DNA from: Aphelocoma coerulescens
Taxonomy: Eukaryota > Chordata > Aves > Passeriformes > Corvidae
Reading direction: 5' to 3'
DNA length: 64,000 nucleotides
Assembly: GCF_041296385.1 (NCBI RefSeq)
Contig: NC_091019.1
Coordinates: 9,385,264 to 9,449,263, forward strand
This document shows, in pieces, positions 61,362 through 64,000 of this stretch. How positions within the stretch are numbered: the first letter of the stretch is position 1; each line of letters starts with the position of its first letter. The notes beneath the pieces were generated by a model. The model was not told the DNA's origin. It searched no databases and worked only from the letters and a program-made list of their open reading frames with translations. The position numbers were made by a program, and so were the translations under genes.

Positions 61362-64000
61362 TTATTTCCACATGGAAGAGGGGAAAAAACTCACTGTGGT
61401 CAGTTAAAGCAACGCAATAGTATCTGCATAGGGCCTGTAATATTTGGTGCCTGTCTCATTTCGGCATTTACTGCCTTAATAGTTGCAATGAAAAGATGAC
61501 TAACTCATGGAATCCAATTTAAAAACCCAACAACAGTATAGCACTTGAATGAGTGGCAGTAGTAACTTGGAAAGGGCTTCAGTCGAAGACATTGTGCTGG
61601 CAGTGCCTGAAGCACTTCCTGCTACAGGGATGGTATGAAAAGCATGTGAGAGAGCACCATAGCACAGTGTAAAGTGCAATTAGAAACAGGTGGATAAGAA
61701 AAGGGTTACACTGACTTGTGGTTCCTCTGTTTCTAGTAGTAACAAAAAATTTCTAAACTATCCTGAAGCTGGATTCTCAGGTAAAACTTGGGAGCATTAG
61801 GTACATATTTAATCTTGTATTATTAGTCAAAACCCCTGGAAGTAGTTGGAAACCATAAAACAGATTTTGCTGTGATCAAGGGAATTTTTAACCCTGTGGG
61901 GAAAACAGGACTAAACAGAACTGTTTTTGGGAGAGGAGTGTGTGGAGAGTGGAACTGGAGAGCAGAAGGTACTCTAGTTCTCTAGTTCTTGTTGATCGTT
62001 TTGGTTTTTCTTTCTTTTTCTTCTTCTTTTTTTTTTTTTTTTTAAATTTTTTATTGGATCTATTGATAAAAAGCTCAAAGGCTGCTTGGCAGTGACCTCA
62101 GTCCTGTTCATGCAACCAGGGGAATGCAGGCGGGAAGCTAAAGCTTGCTTTTAGTCAGTGATCTGTGAATAACCCTCAGTCCCTTAATGACGTGAGAGAA
62201 GCCTCCAAAGGGAGACAGTGAGTCAGAGAGAAGGAAGCACAGAGATTGCTTGAACAACCATTAGCACGTCATTGGTAATCCCAGCGACACCTTTCACATC
62301 CCTGGCATTTGTCTCAATGCACTCCACTGAAGGCTGGTACTATGTTTTATTTAAGGCTTTCTCACTGCCTTCTGGAGATGTGTTACTGTAGCCTGACTGA
62401 TTGGTTGTCTGTTATGTTTACTAACACTCTGAGATCCTGCAAGAGAGGGGGATCTGTAGAATTTCTACCATGCTCAATAACCCTGCATTGAATCTTCTTT
62501 TTATGTTAGACACAAGGAAAGGAAAGGGTATTCAAATAAACATGCACTTAAAAGCACATCTTTTCTAGAACATTTAAATTGCCATACTGCAGAAGAAAAA
62601 GTTGTCTTGATGTAGTATTACCCAGCTATGCCTCTGCCTGCTTGTCATCTGGTAAGGATCTTGTGATATGTGTGTGTATACTGATGAGGAATGCTCATCT
62701 TGTGTTTTCCACCGCTGTTGAGCATTTGTGTTCATCTAAATAGCTGCCTAGAAGCTGGACAAAGGAAAGAGCAAGCCAAAAGCTTTTCAGAGGAATAAAG
62801 GCAGAGAACCTTTTGTGATAATGCTTCTTCATCGTTCAAAAGAAAGAAATTATTTGGGGTGGGGGTGTGGGGAAATCACAACATAGCAAGAAAGTTGCCG
62901 GTGAGCAGCATTGAAGTGGCTGTTTCAAGAGGCAAAGTTTATGATGTGGTTTCAGAGCTATTTGTATTGGTCAGAATTGTGGCTCATACAGTCTGTTCCT
63001 CTCCCCAGCCTACAGTCTCTGACCAATGCTTCTGACTGTTTGTCTCAGCTTTCCATTTTGTCACCACTTCAGTGGTTGACCCTGGGCAAAGACTGTCCTT
63101 AAAGACTCAGTTTCTTTTTTTATCAAATGCCATGCTAGTAATCACAGCAATAATATGACTACTATTCACCTGTATCATAAAACACTTAGATTTTTACAGA
63201 AAGTTTTGGACTTCCACCTGCAGTTTTTAGTTTTCTTTTGGGAAATAAAAAGGAAAAAAAAAGAAAAAAAGAGAGAATTTCAGCTTTAGTTGTGGGCACT
63301 TTTAATTGTTATGTGAGTCTTAGGCTGTAGTGTCTCCAAGGAGATAAGTTTGCTGCTAAGTTTTCTTTGCATTACAATTCCCATGATCCATGGCAGGTGA
63401 GCATTCTCCTCACTGTTCTTTTAATGTGTAAGAGTGGCTGTGCTGTGCAAGAGGAGAAAACATCGGAGCTGGAAAGCATAAGGCACTGTAGTAACATTAG
63501 CAGATAAAATATTCAAATTTATGCAACAGAAATCTGAGATTTTAGTAGGAAGAGATTTCATTTTCCTGTCACTCCACTTTCTCCAAAGAACACAAATATA
63601 ACTATGATACTTTCTCTGGGAGAAACAACTGAGCATTTCTTTCCCAAAGGAAACGAATACCAGAATTTCTGCTAATAAAAGCTACAGAAGTTTAGGGAAA
63701 GTACAGAAGCCTTCATAAAGGAAAAAGCAGGTCTGTTCTTTCCCTAAGGGACTATTCTGACAGTCATGTATCAACTGATGTGTTTCTGTTCTACATCTTT
63801 GGTGAGGATGATATAGGATCACTTGTAGCAGCAATACACCACCCAAAGATTCCTCTGTGCTGAACAACAGAAAAGCTTTAGTAATAACACTGGTACTACA
63901 AAACTAGAAAAAGTACCTTGCTTACTAAATTAAGGAAGTACCTCTTCCTGTAACTTTGTAGCACTTCTGCATGATACACATTTGTCCTCTTATAGTTGAA
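61362..64000. other. No gene recognised
   Basis: AT-rich DNA with a T-run at 62027-62043. The stretch 62080-62330 is less AT-rich and holds two ACGT-core CRE-like sites (TGACGT near 62189, ACGTCA near 62269), so it could be regulatory. No protein-like open frame or known repeat is seen to the window end. Confidence 0.45.

Noticed and set aside
1..64000. CRISPR arrays, operons, ribosome binding sites, replication origins
   Set aside because: The window is avian nuclear DNA; no regularly spaced direct repeats with unique spacers or bacterial-type gene organisation were seen.

Overview
The window reads as non-coding nuclear DNA of a bird, most likely a songbird. The evidence is: fragments of CR1 LINEs ending in the 8-bp ATTCTGTG-type tail; a SINE with a tRNA-Ile-like head and a CR1-like tail, as described for zebra finch and relatives; and solo retroviral LTRs resembling avian families. 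The DNA is AT-rich, CpG-poor and full of stops. I found no protein-coding gene with recognisable homology, no rRNA, no functional tRNA gene, no CRISPR array and no bacterial-type operon. The longest open frames (about 100-180 codons) lie inside transposable elements or low-complexity DNA. The window is therefore a gene desert or the inside of a large intron; the sequence alone does not say which.

Layout. 1-10 kb: AT-rich, no interspersed repeat recognised; one 20-bp palindrome and one exon-like segment (4573-4850). 10.18-11.10 kb: the largest CR1 piece, with a decayed reverse-transcriptase end. 12.76 and 19.42 kb: short CR1 3' ends on the minus strand. 18.58-19.33 kb: a probable LTR. 19.89-20.04 kb: the tRNA-derived SINE. 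20.668-20.767 kb: a 100-N assembly gap abutting a polypyrimidine microsatellite. 25.0-26.06 kb and 33.25-34.31 kb: two solo LTRs of one family in opposite orientation. 34.65-35.33 kb: a second LTR type with four inverted CCAAT boxes. 35.82-36.19 kb: CR1. 39.53-40.23 kb: an LTR with a 6-bp target duplication. 42.93-43.56, 54.80-55.34 and 60.13-61.36 kb: three more solo LTRs. The rest is unannotated AT-rich sequence with a few regulatory-looking patches.

The strongest result is that most LTR ends could be fixed to the base. Elements at 25003-26063, 42926-43561, 54797-55340 and 60131-61356 have exact 5-bp target-site duplications (cagat, gaatt, caaac, actgg). The one at 33248-34310 has a 4/5 match. 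Elements at 34646-35332 and 39528-40230 have exact 6-bp duplications (gggtag, ttacgg). All lack internal gag/pol/env sequence, so they are solo LTRs left by LTR-LTR recombination. The five with 5-bp duplications share a 3' end of the form AAACYA-N-N-ACA, which points to one related group of integrases (ERVL-like). The two with 6-bp duplications fit ERVK-like elements. I found no convincing new system with gene content.
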